Below, in pieces: positions 12,849 through 13,478 of a stretch of 13,478 bases of DNA (its first letter is position 1; each line of letters starts with the position of its first letter). The notes beneath the pieces were generated by a model. It did no database searches. It had not been told where the DNA came from and saw only the letters and a program-made list of their open reading frames with translations. The translations under genes were made by a program, and so were the position numbers. This stretch comes from Clostridium sp. SCN 57-10 (lineage in GTDB: Bacteria; Bacillota; Clostridia; Oscillospirales; Butyricicoccaceae), in contig MEFT01000110.1 of NCBI GenBank assembly GCA_001725215.1, positions 1 through 13,478 on the forward strand. The letters run 5' to 3'.

Positions 12849-13478
12849 TTACCGCTTCATCTTGGGGTCGAACGCATCGCGCAGACCATCGCCGATAAAG
12901 TTGAACCCAAGAACGGTAATGAGGATACACATACCGGCCGGAATCCAGACAAACCAGTAGTTGGTCATAACATGCACGTTGCTGACCGCGTTGATGATGT
13001 TGCCCCACGAGGCAAACGGGAACTTGACGCCAAGCCCGAGGAACGACAGCGTAGACTCCGTCAGAATAACGCCGCCGAGGCTCATCGTGCAGATAACGAC
13101 AAGCTGGGGAATGACGTTGGGTACGAGGTGGCGGAAAATGCGGCGCTCGACGGGAAGTCCGGTTGCCTCGGTGGCTACCATGAATTCCTGCTCACGCAGC
13201 GACAGAATCTGGCCGCGCACCATACGCGCAACGCCCGGCCAGCCGAGGATGCCCAGTACGAGCATGAGATAAATCATACGGATCTGGGGATCGACGCGCA
13301 AGCCGTCCATCACGGCGCCCAGGATGATGATAAGCGGCGTAGACGGGATGCAGTTGAAGATATCGACGATACGCATGATGAGGTTGTCGATCCACTTGCC
13401 GAAATAGCCGGCCACACCGCCCAGAATGACGCCAAGCATCGTCTCGATGAACACGACGATAAAGCCGATCATCAGCGA
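12849..13478 (-). CDS. oppC: Oligopeptide ABC transporter permease OppC, C-terminal part
   Basis: The gene runs off the right edge; 209 codons are visible, beginning SLMIGFIVVFIETMLGVILG. The binding-protein-dependent transport signature EATGLPVERRIFRHLVPN (EAA motif, which contacts the ATPases) is clear. It is followed by SLGGVILTESTLSFLGLG and the C-terminal WFVWIPAGMCILITVLGFN and GDGLRDAFDPKMKR, which are typical of OppC/DppC. Several membrane segments are present. It forms the pore with OppB, presumably encoded beyond the window. OppC and the DppC-type dipeptide permeases cannot be told apart from this fragment. Confidence 0.9.
   Translation of the reverse strand, partial: SLMIGFIVVFIETMLGVILGGVAGYFGKWIDNLIMRIVDIFNCIPSTPLIIILGAVMDGLRVDPQIRMIYLMLVLGILGWPGVARMVRGQILSLREQEFMVATEATGLPVERRIFRHLVPNVIPQLVVICTMSLGGVILTESTLSFLGLGVKFPFASWGNIINAVSNVHVMTNYWFVWIPAGMCILITVLGFNFIGDGLRDAFDPKMKR

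Overview
The window looks like a chromosomal segment of a Bacillota, class Clostridia (Oscillospirales-like) bacterium. This is inferred from consensus sigma-A promoters, strong GGAGG-type ribosome binding sites, PadR/DUF2812 and HTH/DUF2975 pairs, a SleB-type cell wall hydrolase, an OppD/OppF/OppC transporter and a NiCo-type riboswitch. Most genes are moderately GC-rich; the stretch from about 2.9 to 5.6 kb is more AT-rich and looks like accessory DNA.

Layout. 1-512 (minus): start of a DUF2812 gene and the PadR regulator ahead of it, with a clear promoter and inverted-repeat operator. 607-1960 (plus): consensus promoter, a NiCo (czcD) riboswitch whose terminator overlaps the aptamer, a long leader ending in two competing hairpins over the ribosome binding site, and a CorA-like metal transporter. 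2037-2076: terminator shared with the convergent HTH/DUF2975 pair (2101-2869, minus), whose promoter lies beside a long perfect palindrome. 2981-3140: an unexplained array of degenerate repeats with an exact 20-bp period. 3203-4561: a decayed IS30-family element. 4664-5029: an AT-rich VOC-family gene, followed by about 640 bp that may hold a decayed reading frame. 5673-5761: tRNA-Ser(CGA). 5919-6356: flavodoxin-like protein.

6408-7954 (minus): a UraA-type uracil permease behind a leader with its own promoter, a predicted 21-codon leader peptide and an intrinsic terminator that starts on the peptide's stop codon. This layout suggests pyrBI-like attenuation. 8335-9498 (plus): a secreted protein joining a copper-amine-oxidase-N-like domain to a SleB hydrolase domain. 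9619-10204 (plus): a DUF6273 protein split by a +1 frameshift. 10282-13478 (minus): the end of an oligopeptide ABC transporter operon (oppC partial, oppD, oppF) plus a small membrane protein overlapping the end of oppF.

The most interesting parts are RNA- and DNA-level: the metal riboswitch on a CorA-like gene with a possible second layer of control at its ribosome binding site, the uraA leader-peptide attenuator, and the 20-bp phased repeat array. All calls come from reading the sequence and recalled family features; no search or folding program was run.
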